This document shows positions 5,235 through 5,283 of a stretch of 5,283 nucleotides of DNA, in pieces. This DNA is from Oscillospiraceae bacterium. Lineage in GTDB: Bacteria > Bacillota > Clostridia > Oscillospirales > Ruminococcaceae. Numbering within the stretch: the first letter of the stretch is position 1; each line of letters begins with the position of its first letter. Location of the stretch: NCBI GenBank assembly GCA_016296165.1, contig JAEDJV010000163.1:1-5283 (forward strand). The letters are read 5' to 3'. The translations under genes were made by a program, and so were the position numbers. The notes below the pieces were generated by a model. The model saw only the letters and a program-made list of their open reading frames with translations, was not told the origin of the DNA and searched no databases.

Positions 5235-5283
5235 AGATTCTACTATGATAGTGAAAAATCAGGCATTGTATAGAAGAAATAGA

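Noticed and set aside
5242..5252. Small dyad ACTAT-G-ATAGT after the pilD terminator
   Set aside because: Only 5-bp arms in AT-rich DNA with no promoter or gene visible next to it; likely chance.
1..5283. CRISPR array, tRNA, rRNA or insertion sequence
   Set aside because: No regularly spaced repeats, cloverleaf-like sequences, transposase-like frames or terminal inverted repeats were seen.

Overview
This window is a type IV pilus locus from a low-GC Gram-positive bacterium, probably an anaerobic Clostridia member. The evidence is AGGAGG-type ribosome binding sites, consensus housekeeping (SigA-type) promoters, AT-rich intergenic DNA, and clostridial-looking prepilins with a short KG|FTLIEL leader and no outer-membrane genes nearby. 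Two adjacent pilin genes resemble the paired pilins described in cellulose-adherent Ruminococcus. That genus-level idea is inference from memory and was not searched.

Layout from left to right. (1) 1-170, minus: the first 56 codons of a pilin that runs off the left edge, here called pilin 1. (2) 171-509: its leader, a consensus promoter, a perfect 20-bp palindrome upstream of that promoter, and the terminator of the next gene. (3) 510-1007, minus: a complete 165-residue pilin, called pilin 2. (4) 1008-1413: the pilin 2 leader with a small hairpin, a second consensus promoter almost identical to the first, an AT-rich stretch holding a strong orphan ribosome binding site with an 8-codon reading frame, and the terminator of the pilB-pilT unit. 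(5) 1414-2484, minus: pilT, the retraction ATPase. (6) 2547-4217, minus: pilB, the extension ATPase with an MshEN-like N-terminal domain. (7) 4218-4317: a divergent intergenic region with a promoter for pilD and a 17-bp inverted repeat lying almost exactly in its spacer. (8) 4318-5184, plus: pilD, the prepilin peptidase, followed by a strong terminator. The last 49 bases (5235-5283) show nothing I can support.

Together the genes encode much of a retractile pilus. PilD cleaves the leader peptides from both prepilins, PilB powers assembly and PilT powers disassembly. The platform protein PilC and the alignment proteins PilM/N/O are not in the window, although the pilB-pilT transcript ends in a terminator, so they must lie elsewhere. 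The sequence predicts four transcription units: pilin 1, pilin 2, pilB-pilT (all minus) and pilD (plus).

No wholly new system is evident. The points worth a second look are regulatory (palindrome, spacer dyad, duplicated promoters, sharply different codon use in the two pilins) and the altered GxGD site in PilD.
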